64,000 nucleotides of DNA from Scolanthus callimorphus (Eukaryota > Cnidaria > Anthozoa > Actiniaria > Edwardsiidae), in the NCBI GenBank assembly GCA_033964015.1, contig CM066913.1, positions 16,887,854 to 16,951,853 of the forward strand, read 5' to 3'. Both the position numbers and the translations under genes were made by a program. Position 1 is the first letter of the stretch; each line of letters begins with the position of its first letter. Below the pieces are notes generated by a model. That model saw nothing but the letters and a program-made list of their open reading frames with translations. It made no database searches and was not told where the DNA came from. Positions 25,251-35,043 of this stretch are shown in pieces.

Positions 25251-26167
25251 TCCCTGGTCGACCCTGGGTAGTTATACCCTAATAAAGCTCGGATATTTAT
25301 GCCAAAATCTTGTATGTTAATTGTGTTTGTACTTTCTACTAGCTGGATTGTGAAAAATGTCTCCCATATTTTGGGGGCGGGGTGCTCGTCGGGAACTTTC
25401 GATTTTACCCCGCCCCAAAAATATGGGATCCCCCCCCGGGCCCATTTGATCCCAACTGCATTTGATTTGCCTTAGAAAAGACGGTCAACAAATTGGTTGC
25501 ATTGTCACAGATTTGTTTAGATTTTTTTACTGTCAGGAGGACACCAAGCGAAAAGATGGGGAAGACAGGAACAAATCGGTTGCATTGTCACAGATTGTTT
25601 TAGATTTTTTTTTTACTGTCAGGCGGACACCAAGCGATTGCAAGAAATGGGCCAGATAAATTGCAGCATGTAAATCAGGCATAAAAGATCATGTCTTTCT
25701 CTGGAAATCGACGCCAAAAATTCTTTACCACTGTATGCATTGCTACGCGACCTCAAAATTCACTGTTGCGATGGGCGATTGGCGATTTTTAGCCCGACGG
25801 CGTCAATCAAAGCGACAACGTTGGATTCGGCTACTTCGGTGGGTCGACATTAATTGTAAAGTCAACTAAAATAATTGTAAGCTATCCTTTGGCTTTCTGT
25901 CCTAGAATTATGAACTTTCTGAATCAAGAAAATTGACATTACAATTCCTTTGCTGAGAATCGCCAATCGCAACCGTGAATTTTGAGGTCGCGTAGCAATG
26001 CATACAGTGGTAATACCACCCCGTTGATTGCCAGGGCAAGAGGCTGCTGTGAGAAATTTTGGGAATTGAAAAATTTCATATCATTGAAATAATGGCCAAG
26101 TAAGAGGGCAACGTCCACTAGCCGATCCAAATACATGACAATGGCGGCCAGTAATTGTTAACACACG

Positions 26168-26545
26168 CCTAAATCGAGGAATGCTCACTGGCACTTAGAA
26201 TTTTTTCTAAACAAGCGCTTGCCTACAGAAATGAAAAAAAGAATTATGAAAATCATCAGGGTTCGAACCTGTAACTTTCCAGTTACTTTACCCAAACCCT
26301 AACCACTACGCTATGAGTGAATTCGCTGGTTCGGACAGCTCGTTTTATTGATTAAGTACCTTCATAGTATTAATCTTTAATAGAACGAGGCATATACTAT
26401 AAAAATATACTAAAACGATGTATTAATCCTTATCCTGACTAGTAGTCTTGATAGTTCAGATATTTTGAATGTTTTTAGGTCAATTTGAAGTAATATTATC
26501 AAAAATATCGTTAAATTATTCATGGTGAGCATTCCTCTATTTAGG
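26168..26545. mobile_element. Inverted-repeat-bounded element carrying a tRNA-like sequence
   Basis: The left end CCTAAATCGAGGAATGCTCAC (26168-26188) and the right end at 26525-26545 are reverse complements with one mismatch. The interior includes the tRNA-like stretch 26250-26320. The counterpart in the second unit spans 31826-32203. No protein is encoded. Confidence 0.6.
26250..26320 (-). other. tRNA-like sequence (relic or SINE-type promoter)
   Basis: The minus strand carries an A-box-like TAGCGTAGTGG and a B-box-like GGTTCGAACCC spaced about as in a tRNA gene of 71 nt. The acceptor and D arms do not pair properly, so a functional tRNA is unlikely. It is duplicated in the second unit at about 31908-31978. 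Confidence 0.4.
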
Positions 26546-26744
26546 AATGACGAATTGTTATAGGTAGGTAGGTGCAGGGGCTGGTAGGTGGACAAAATAT
26601 ATAATATGTGACTAAAAAATATGTGCACTACGTTTCATACATTTCCGATCCTGCCGCCCCTTTCTGAAAAAATGTAAATATGAACACCTTAATCACGAAA
26701 AATATATATACGTATATATAATACACCTCGAGGTTTTGTTTCTT

Positions 26745-26854
26745 TTTTCGCGCGGATCTTGTGGAGCCGAGGTCGCGTCCACGACAGACCGCGGTCGTTG
26801 TGCGGCATTCTGGGTGTCACGCCAGTCACGGTTCGGGTGTTCCAGAAAAACAAC
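26745..26854 (+). promoter_or_regulatory. CpG-rich promoter-like region, copy 1
   Basis: A GC- and CpG-rich island in AT-rich surroundings, directly before an ATGGCGGCG start in good Kozak context. Inferred to be a duplicated copy of the G6PD promoter. Confidence 0.45.
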
Positions 26855-26981
26855 ATGGCGGCGTCCGACCAACAGAAGCAGAAAGACGTCCTAGAAAGAA
26901 AGAAAAGCTGGACTTTCAAACTCGACAGTGTCGATGCTTCTCCACACAAAGTCGAGTACTGTCGCCTGAATGAATATAAAA
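26855..26981 (+). CDS. Duplicate candidate first coding exon of G6PD (copy 1)
   Basis: The open segment starts MAASDQQKQKDVLERKKSW and ends LNEYK plus one base before the strong donor GTAAGTATGG. It is base-identical to 32516-32642. No continuing exons of its own are visible in this unit. Its out-phase matches the acceptor of the G6PD exon at 35044, so it could be an alternative distal first exon of G6PD or a non-used duplicate. No domain is recognised in the 42 residues. Confidence 0.5.
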
Positions 26982-28439
26982 GTAAGTATGGTGTAATTTT
27001 GCGGACATCCTACGGGATAAATGTTTGCAGAGCAAGAGAAGTTAGCCTTCGTTCATCTGTCGGTTTTTCACTTGTGACAGGGTCGATAATAAAATATGTA
27101 GTACTTCAAGTGTTGGACCTTTTGTAGTTGGCCATTTAGGGATCAAATAACATCATATCTGTCAAGAGATCCGCCTTAATCTTGAAGTACATGACAAATT
27201 CAAATTCGCCGTTTTCTCGACCGCATTTCTAGAGGATTAAAGTTTGTTTGCTCCCTTCGCCAAACCCATAACAAAATGAAACTGTACACAACGCAGACAC
27301 TCTATAACATAACAAGATAGACGTATCAGAACAATTATAGGGGCATTTCCCAGGCTATTATTTTATTGGTTAATCTTGCCATATCTTGTAAGAGTCATTA
27401 TGACTTGTAAATCATCCTATTCCCAAATTGAATATTATCGCCTGATCTTGTGAAAGTGTCAGTGCAAAATGTTGGTTATATTTATTGACAATTGTATGTT
27501 ACAACCTCATCATGGTTCAAAATAATTTTCAAAATCTGCTCAAATTTGCCTGCCTCATGGGCGCTAGTACCAAAAATAGCCTGCACAAAAACAAAAGCAA
27601 ATAATATTCCGGGGCATTTGACAAGGTGTGGTAATGATTATATGCATCATCAAGCAATTCTGTACCTGTCCTAAAATTGGCACACAATTACTTTTTGTTT
27701 TGTTGTAAAGTTATATTTTGACCTAAAAATGGCTGGCGAAAAAATCTGGCTGCTATTTTGAATGCTGCCCCTCCATTAGCAACAGTTCATGTTTCAGATC
27801 ATAAGTGGTTGTACATTCAGTTCATCATACTCATGATGTGTTGTTGGCTTTAGATTTTTAATCTTTGTATATCATCCTTTTTCAAAAAAGCATTGTCTAC
27901 CATTCCCTCATACAAATAACAGGGATGTCAACCGCAGGACTTCCAAAATCTGGAGACTGCCTTGAAATGGTGAAATTTTCCCAGGAGAAGTACAGTAAAT
28001 GTGTAGCAATGGTCTTGATTTTTTCCCGGGAGAGGAAGAAGGAAATCTTGAGACTCCTGGCAAAACCGGGAGAGTTGATGTCCCTGTGTTTTATACTTAG
28101 ACAGTAGTTTAGTACCATAGTAGCCTTATGTGGAAACCTATTTGTTAAGCGACACATTGGTTAATTCCCTTGAATTGCACCGCGCATCTCTTCTGCGCAT
28201 GGTTGCGCATGCATTTTGTTCGACATAACCGTTGAAAAGTGTGTGCGCAAGCAAAATAATGCCAAACAAACAACATAAAAAGTGCACGATTTTTTTTTTT
28301 TTATGGTGACCCCCAATTTTTTTTTCTCTGGACGTGACGTCTTCTGTGTATACGCACAAAAAAACAACAGATCTTTTTGCTTTATACAACAACAAACAGG
28401 CTAATTTCTGACCAGTCCCTTACCATGAATATATTAAAG

Positions 28440-28736
28440 GCGAGATATCTCAGGGATAGGGATAGGGATAGGGATATCTCAGTTCCTGGGGTTTGTCTTG
28501 GGCCGAGACAAGTTTTTATACAATTGAACTCGTTCAAATGCAACTTGGACAACTAGGGGCCCCGAGATATCTAGGTCTGAAAGGGAGGGATAGCCCTGGG
28601 AGTAAAGTTGTCTTGATCACCATCAGCTCCATGTGAATGGTCTACCTCCTGAGATATCTCAGGGGTAGGGACAACTTTCTTGATTGGGCGCACGTGTGGC
28701 TTATGCGTTCTAGCGAGAACACCGAGATATCTCGGT
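28440..28736. repeat. Cluster of GAGATATCTC palindromes (unit 1)
   Basis: Variants GAGATATCTCAGG, GGATATCTCAG, CCGAGATATCTAGG, CTGAGATATCTCAGG and CCGAGATATCTCGG lie within 300 bp, together with a (GGGATA)n stretch. The cluster recurs at about 34100-34399 and marks the end of each duplicated unit. Confidence 0.75.
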
Positions 28737-31700
28737 TATAGACAGGAAGGGAGACAAGTTTGTTCAATAAAAAGACATGTATGGTAATTTCAAAAATTAC
28801 CATCCATAAAATGAGACATATAATCACTCGACAAGTCAATACCGGTATAGGAAACTCCATTTTGCTTTGTTTTTTTTTTGTCTTATTTGCTATGAATCAC
28901 CCCTATCACAGTGACTTCAGGCTTGAGACTTTAAAAACATTTAATTGCCTCAGGCTCTTGTCATCTCAGTAACTATTCACTGATAGTTACGTCACCTTTA
29001 TGTAATTAGACAAATGATAAAAATCAGAGAATTCGAGAATGCCTAAAATTTCGTGAGAAAACAGTTTTTTTGAGGGACCATTCGTCACCCCTCCTCTTAA
29101 AAAGCAGATTTTTTCTCTGTTTTTTTTTTCAGTGGCAGATAGTGCTGGCTTTGATGCAAATGATTTAGGACTGTTTTGAATACTGTGCCACTAGCATGGA
29201 AGATCAAACAGCTGGATTCCTTATTGTTTGGTTTGCAAGGTCGTATGCAGGATTTTAAAAAGTTGCAGTCACAGCCTGGGGTGAAAGCTGTATTTTCAAA
29301 TCTACAAGCCAAGCAGTACAGACCCAAAAAATTTGCTGTTCCATGTTTGCAGGCCTATGTGCTGCATTTGTCACAGGTTTGATGACAACAGGGTAGAGCA
29401 AGCCTAGGCACAGTAGATGTGCTATCATCTCACTTATTAAAAATATTTTGGTTTGTCACTGTTGGCGTGTCAACTAAAATAGGTCTTAACTAAATACCTT
29501 TTGGACCTTTTAGTTTCTCATCCCATTAAGATAAAGAGGTCCAAGGACAAAAACAACAGCAAAGAAAGGAGTGTAAATTGTCATGCAACAATTATGCTTT
29601 CATTATATTTATATTTGCAAGAATTTGATATTAGTATTATCTTTAACATAGTGTTTTCAATCAAGTTAGCCACACAGGAGAAAATGCACAAAGCTTTGAC
29701 TGAAATGCATTGTGAGCATTATTTTTATCATGATAATTTGGATAGCATCTTGAAATTTGTTTTTGCTTAAAAATAAAAATAATGCATTTGTAAAAGCTAG
29801 ATACAGAGAATTAGAGCAGTTTGATTATCCAGACAATTTAACCTTGTTGAAGCTAGGGTCCAGTTGTGTATGTGACAAGACCATTATTATAATTCCATGC
29901 ACTGCTAGCTTGGTCCCTTCTTCTTCTATGTGACTAACTTTATTGAAAACACCATGATATGCATAATAACAGAGTTTTGAAAACTTTTCTTTATATAGAT
30001 AGGGTTTTTGAAAGTCTCTGTTGTGTTGCATTGTAGGGTGAACAAGAGCAAGGGTGGATCTAGAGGGAGTGGACAGGGGGTCCCCTTTTTTGTGAGAGTA
30101 TTCCAATGTGTGGTTCCAGAAATTATCCATACACCCCCCTATGGAAGGGCATTGGAAATTCTGGAGGGGTGGGGGGTCAATTTACCTGATCATTTCCATA
30201 CAAATACTGTATTTTTCCTTGGAAATTCCAGAGGGTTGGGGGGGGGCACTTTTCAACACCCTTCTGTGGAAGGGGTATGGATATTTTCTGGAACCACACA
30301 ATCATTGATTGTATGCTGAAGGAAATTTGCAATTTTTTGTCCCATAATTTCACAATCGCTTCCCCCTTTCTGAAATTCCTGGACCCACCCCTGAAAAGTG
30401 TGGACCAGAGACTTTCCCTGACTTGGAAGTATAGTTACCCTGCTGGCAGAGGCAGCTGCCAGCTGAGAGGCCTCTGCCAGCAGGGTAAAGTATAGTACAT
30501 CAGGGAAGTCAACTGTCCTGGTTACCGCGAGTCTCAAGATTTTTCACTTTGTGTCTCGAGAAAAATTTAAGTCGACCGCCATACATTTAACTTCCAGGAG
30601 AATTTCAGGAAATTTTGGAGAATTTTGAGAATTTTGGAAATTTCAAGGCACTCCTGTGGTTGACGTCCCTGGTACATGGTCTTTGGTTGAATGGTCTTAT
30701 TATTTAGGGATTTGTTCGGTCCCAGAAATAAAACCCTATTATTGTGCTTTAAGAAATGGTAATACCAATAAATAAATAGCAAACGTTTGTGCGTAGTACA
30801 ACTTGTATTTCGCAAAGTAATTGAATTTTAACTTGATTTCATCACCAGATTTTTGAAGTAGAGGGGTTCCCCGTGGTGGTGGTGGTGGTGGGGGGGGGGG
30901 GGGGGGGGGTCCCTGGTCGACCCTGGGTAGTTATACCCTAATAAAGCTCGGATATTTATGCCAAAATCTTGTATGTTAATTGTGTTTGTACTTTCTACTA
31001 GCTGGATTGTGAAAAATGTCTCCCATATTTTGGGGGCGGGGTGCTCGTCGGGAACTTTCGATTTTACCCCGCCCCAAAATATGGGATCCCCCCCCGGGCC
31101 CATTTGATCCCAACTGCATTTGATTTGCCTTAGAAAAGACGGTCAACAAATTGGTTGCATTGTCACAGATTTGTTTAGATTTTTTTACTGTCAGGAGGAC
31201 ACCAAGCGAAAAGATGGGGAAGACAGGAACAAATCGGTTGCATTGTCACAGATTGTTTTAGATTTTTTTTTTACTGTCAGGCGGACACCAAGCGATTGCA
31301 AGAAATGGGCCAGATAAATTGCAGCATGTAAATCAGGCATAAAAGATCATGTCTTTCTCTGGAAATCGACGCCAAAAATTCTTTACCACTGTATGCATTG
31401 CTACGCGACCTCAAAATTCACTGTTGCGATGGGCGATTGGCGATTTTTAGCCCGACGGCGTCAATCAAAGCGACAACGTTGGATTCGGCTACTTCGGTGG
31501 GTCGACATTAATTGTAAAGTCAACTAAAATAATTGTAAGCTATCCTTTGGCTTTCTGTCCTAGAATTATGAACTTTCTGAATCAAGAAAATTGACATTAC
31601 AATTCCTTTGCTGAGAATCGCCAATCGCAACCGTGAATTTTGAGGTCGCGTAGCAATGCATACAGTGGTAATACCACCCCGTTGATTGCCAGGGCAAGAG

Positions 31701-32406
31701 GCTGCTGTGAGAAATTTTGGGAATTGAAAAATTTCATATCATTGAAATAATGGCCAAGTAAGAGGGCAACGTCCACTAGCCGATCCAAATACATGACAAT
31801 GGCGGCCAGTAATTGTTAACACACGCCTAAATCGAGGAATGCTCACTGGCACTTAGAATTTTTTCTAAACAAGCGCTTGCCTACAGAAATGAAAAAAAGA
31901 ATTATGAAAATCATCAGGGTTCGAACCTGTAACTTTCCAGTTACTTTACCCAAACCCTAACCACTACGCTATGAGTGAATTCGCTGGTTCGGACAGCTCG
32001 TTTTATTGATTAAGTACCTTCATAGTATTAATCTTTAATAGAACGAGGCATATACTATAAAAATATACTAAAACGATGTATTAATCCTTATCCTGACTAG
32101 TAGTCTTGATAGTTCAGATATTTTGAATGTTTTTAGGTCAATTTGAAGTAATATTATCAAAAATATCGTTAAATTATTCATGGTGAGCATTCCTCTATTT
32201 AGGAATGACGAATTGTTATAGGTAGGTAGGTGCAGGGGCTGGTAGGTGGACAAAATATATAAATATGTGACTAAAAAATATGTGCACTACGTTTCATACA
32301 TTTCCGATCCTGCCGCCCCCTTTCTGAAAAAATGTAAATATGACACCTTAATCACGAAAAATATATATATACGTATATATAATACACCTCGAGGTTTTGT
32401 TTCTTT

Positions 32407-32515
32407 TTTCGCGCGGATCTTGTGGAGCCGAGGTCGCGTCCACGACAGACCGCGGTCGTTGTGCGGCATTCTGGGTGTCACGCCAGTCACGGTTCGGGTG
32501 TTCCAGAAAAACAAC
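32407..32515 (+). promoter_or_regulatory. CpG-rich promoter-like region of G6PD, copy 2 (proximal)
   Basis: Same GC-rich sequence as 26745-26854, immediately before the proximal candidate first exon. No TATA box. Likely a housekeeping-type promoter; inferred from composition and position. Confidence 0.5.
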
Positions 32516-32642
32516 ATGGCGGCGTCCGACCAACAGAAGCAGAAAGACGTCCTAGAAAGAAAGAAAAGCTGGACTTTCAAACTCGACAGTGTCGATGCTT
32601 CTCCACACAAAGTCGAGTACTGTCGCCTGAATGAATATAAAA
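32516..32642 (+). CDS. Candidate first coding exon of G6PD (proximal copy)
   Basis: Forty-two codons plus one base, starting at ATGGCGGCG and ending at a GTAAGT donor. Joining to the exon at 35044 (acceptor TTTGATTTCCAG) restores an open frame: the last A plus AG gives Lys, and the frame runs on through [15 protein letters not shown] into the G6PD NADP-binding motif. The segment is charged and hydrophilic, with no targeting signal. G6PD N-termini vary widely between species, so a poorly conserved leader is plausible. Translation could instead start at the internal ATG at 35070, whose context CGCCATGG is also ideal. Confidence 0.55.
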
Positions 32643-35043
32643 GTAAGTATGGTGTAATTTTGCGGACATCCTACGGGATAAATGTTTGCAGAGCAAGAGA
32701 AGTTAGCCTTCGTTCATCTGTCGGTTTTTCACTTGTGACAGGGTCGATAATAAAATATGTAGTACTTCAAGTGTTGGACCTTTTGTAGTTGGCCATTTAG
32801 GGATCAAATAACATCATATCTGTCAAGAGATCCGCCTTAATCTTGAAGTACATGACAAATTCAAAATTCGCCGTTTTCTCGACCGCATTTCTAGAGGATT
32901 AAAGTTTGTTTGCTCCCTTCGCCAAACCCATAACAAAATGAAACTGTACACAACGCAGACACTCTATAACATAACAAGATAGACGTATCAGAACAATTAT
33001 AGGGGCATTTCCCAGGCTATTATTTTATTGGTTAATCTTGCCATATCTTGTAAGAGTCATTATGACTTGTAAATCATCCTATTCCCAAATTGAATATTAT
33101 CGCCTGATCTTGTGAAAGTGTCAGTGCAAAATGTTGGTTATATTTATTGACAATTGTATGTTACAACCTCATCATGGTTCAAAATAATTTTCAAAATCTG
33201 CTCAAATTTGCCTGCCTCATGGGCGCTAGTACCAAAAATAGCCTGCACAAAAACAAAAGCAAATAATATTCCGGGGCATTTGACAAGGTGTGGTAATGAT
33301 TATATGCATCATCAAGCAATTCTGTACCTGTCCTAAAATTGGCACACAATTACTTTTTGTTTTGTTGTAAAGTTATATTTTGACCTAAAAATGGCTGGCG
33401 AAAAAATCTGGCTGCTATTTTGAATGCTGCCCCTCCATTAGCAACAGTTCATGTTTCAGATCATAAGTGGTTGTACATTCAGTTCATCATACTCATGATG
33501 TGTTGTTGGCTTTAGATTTTTAATCTTTGTATATCATCCTTTTTCAAAAAAGCATTGTCTACCATTCCCTCATACAAATAACAGGGATGTCAACCGCAGG
33601 ACTTCCAAAATCTGGAGACTGCCTTGAAATGGTGAAATTTTCCCAGGAGAAGTACAGTAAATGTGTAGCAATGGTCTTGATTTTTTCCCGGAGAGGAAGA
33701 AGGAAATCTTGAGACTCCTGGCAAAACCGGGAGAGTTGATGTCCCTGTGTTTTATACTTAGACAGTAGTTTAGTACCATAGTAGCCTTATGTGGAAACCT
33801 ATTTGTTAAGCGACACATTGGTTTAATTCCCTTGAATTGCACCGCGCATCTCTTCTGCGCATGGTTGCGCATGCATTTTGTTCGACATAACCGTTGAAAA
33901 GTGTGTGCGCAAGCAAAATAATGCCAAACAAACAACATAAAAAGTGCACGATTTTTTTTTTTTTTATGGTGACCCCCAATTTTTTTTTCTCTGGACGTGA
34001 CGTCTTCTGTGTATACGCACAAAAAAACAACAGATCTTTTTGCTTTATACAACAACAAACAGGCTAATTTCTGACCAGTCCCTTACCATGAATATATTAA
34101 AGGCGAGATATCTCAGGGATAGGGATAGGGATAGGGATATCTCAGTTCCTGGGGTTTGTCTTGGGCCGAGACAAGTTTTTATACAATTGAACTCGTTCAA
34201 ATGCAACTTGGACAACTAGGGGCCCCGAGATATCTAGGTCTGAAAGGGAGGGATAGCCCTGGGAGTAAAGTTGTCTTGATCACCATCAGCTCCATGTGAA
34301 TGGTCTACCTCCTGAGATATCTCAGGGGTAGGGACAACTTTCTTGATTGGGCGCACGTGTGGCTTATGCGTTCTAGCGAGAACACCGAGATATCTCGGTG
34401 CAATTTTGTTCTCATGAAAAGAGCCAGTTTCGTCTTACCCACCGATATATCCCATCCCCCGCTATGTCTCGCCTCATGCAGTGAACAGGCTGGCCCTTTA
34501 AACACGTTAGATGTAACTCGCGGTGCAACCACGTACAATGTAGTAAGGAATTAAATGAAAATAAAAGCCACAATTTAATACCTCCAAAACGTTGTCAAAA
34601 CGAGTGTTTTGCAGAAAAAGCTACCCCAAGGCAAATGGCATGTTTTTTTCTCGATAAGCGGGCTTTTCGCGCGCGCCGTCTTTGCGGTTTTTTAAACTTT
34701 TGCGTGAAAAAAAAAAAAATAGATAAACATTACAAGGGAATTTCTATGTTTAGCTGTTAATTCGAATCAAGTTAAAAAAGATGTTCTCCCTTCGGGCCCC
34801 AAAAAAGTACATATGCAACAAACGTAACGCAATTAATTTCCCCCTGTTGTTTTTGTTCCGGCGGAAGCACGTGCCCAGTTCATGTGGTACATGTGCTAAG
34901 TGAATGCCCGCCGTAAACAAACTTGTCGACATGCGCGCGGGGGGTTCTTCACCTGCAGTTCCGCCGCGTAAATAAAGTACGCACGGAAAATATAAGTGCC
35001 GATTTTGTGTGTTTTCAAACTCAGTTCTCTGTTTGATTTCCAG

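Larger units (their letters stand above)
23078..28736. repeat. Tandem duplication, unit 1 (5.66 kb)
   Basis: Begins TATAGACAGGAAGG in the 3' untranslated region of the 115-residue gene and ends CCGAGATATCTCGGT. The following unit (28737-34399) is the same sequence in the same orientation. The unit contains a palindromic MITE (24775-24826), a second MITE (24443-24640), a tRNA-like inverted-repeat element and a copy of the promoter-like region and candidate first exon of G6PD. Confidence 0.95.
28737..34399. repeat. Tandem duplication, unit 2 (5.66 kb)
   Basis: Direct repeat of 23078-28736. The differences I could spot are almost all single-base length changes in short runs (for example AAGGAG/AAGGGAG at the start, CCCGGGAG/CCCGGAG near 33690, GGTTAA/GGTTTAA near 33821). 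The right boundary at 34399 is where sequence after CCGAGATATCTCGGT stops matching. Confidence 0.95.

Noticed and set aside
26250..26320. Functional tRNA gene
   Set aside because: Acceptor and D arms do not pair and the anticodon loop is misplaced.
26855..26981. A separate gene starting MAASDQQKQ
   Set aside because: No further exons with matching phase exist within the unit, whereas the phase and acceptor of the first G6PD body exon fit exactly, so it is treated as a duplicate G6PD first exon.
27865..28107. Exon-like open frame around GLPKSGDCLEMVKF
   Set aside because: It is part of a dispersed repeat ending in GAGAGTTGATGTCCCTG-like sequence, related to one near 24900-25010; no phase-compatible partner exon.
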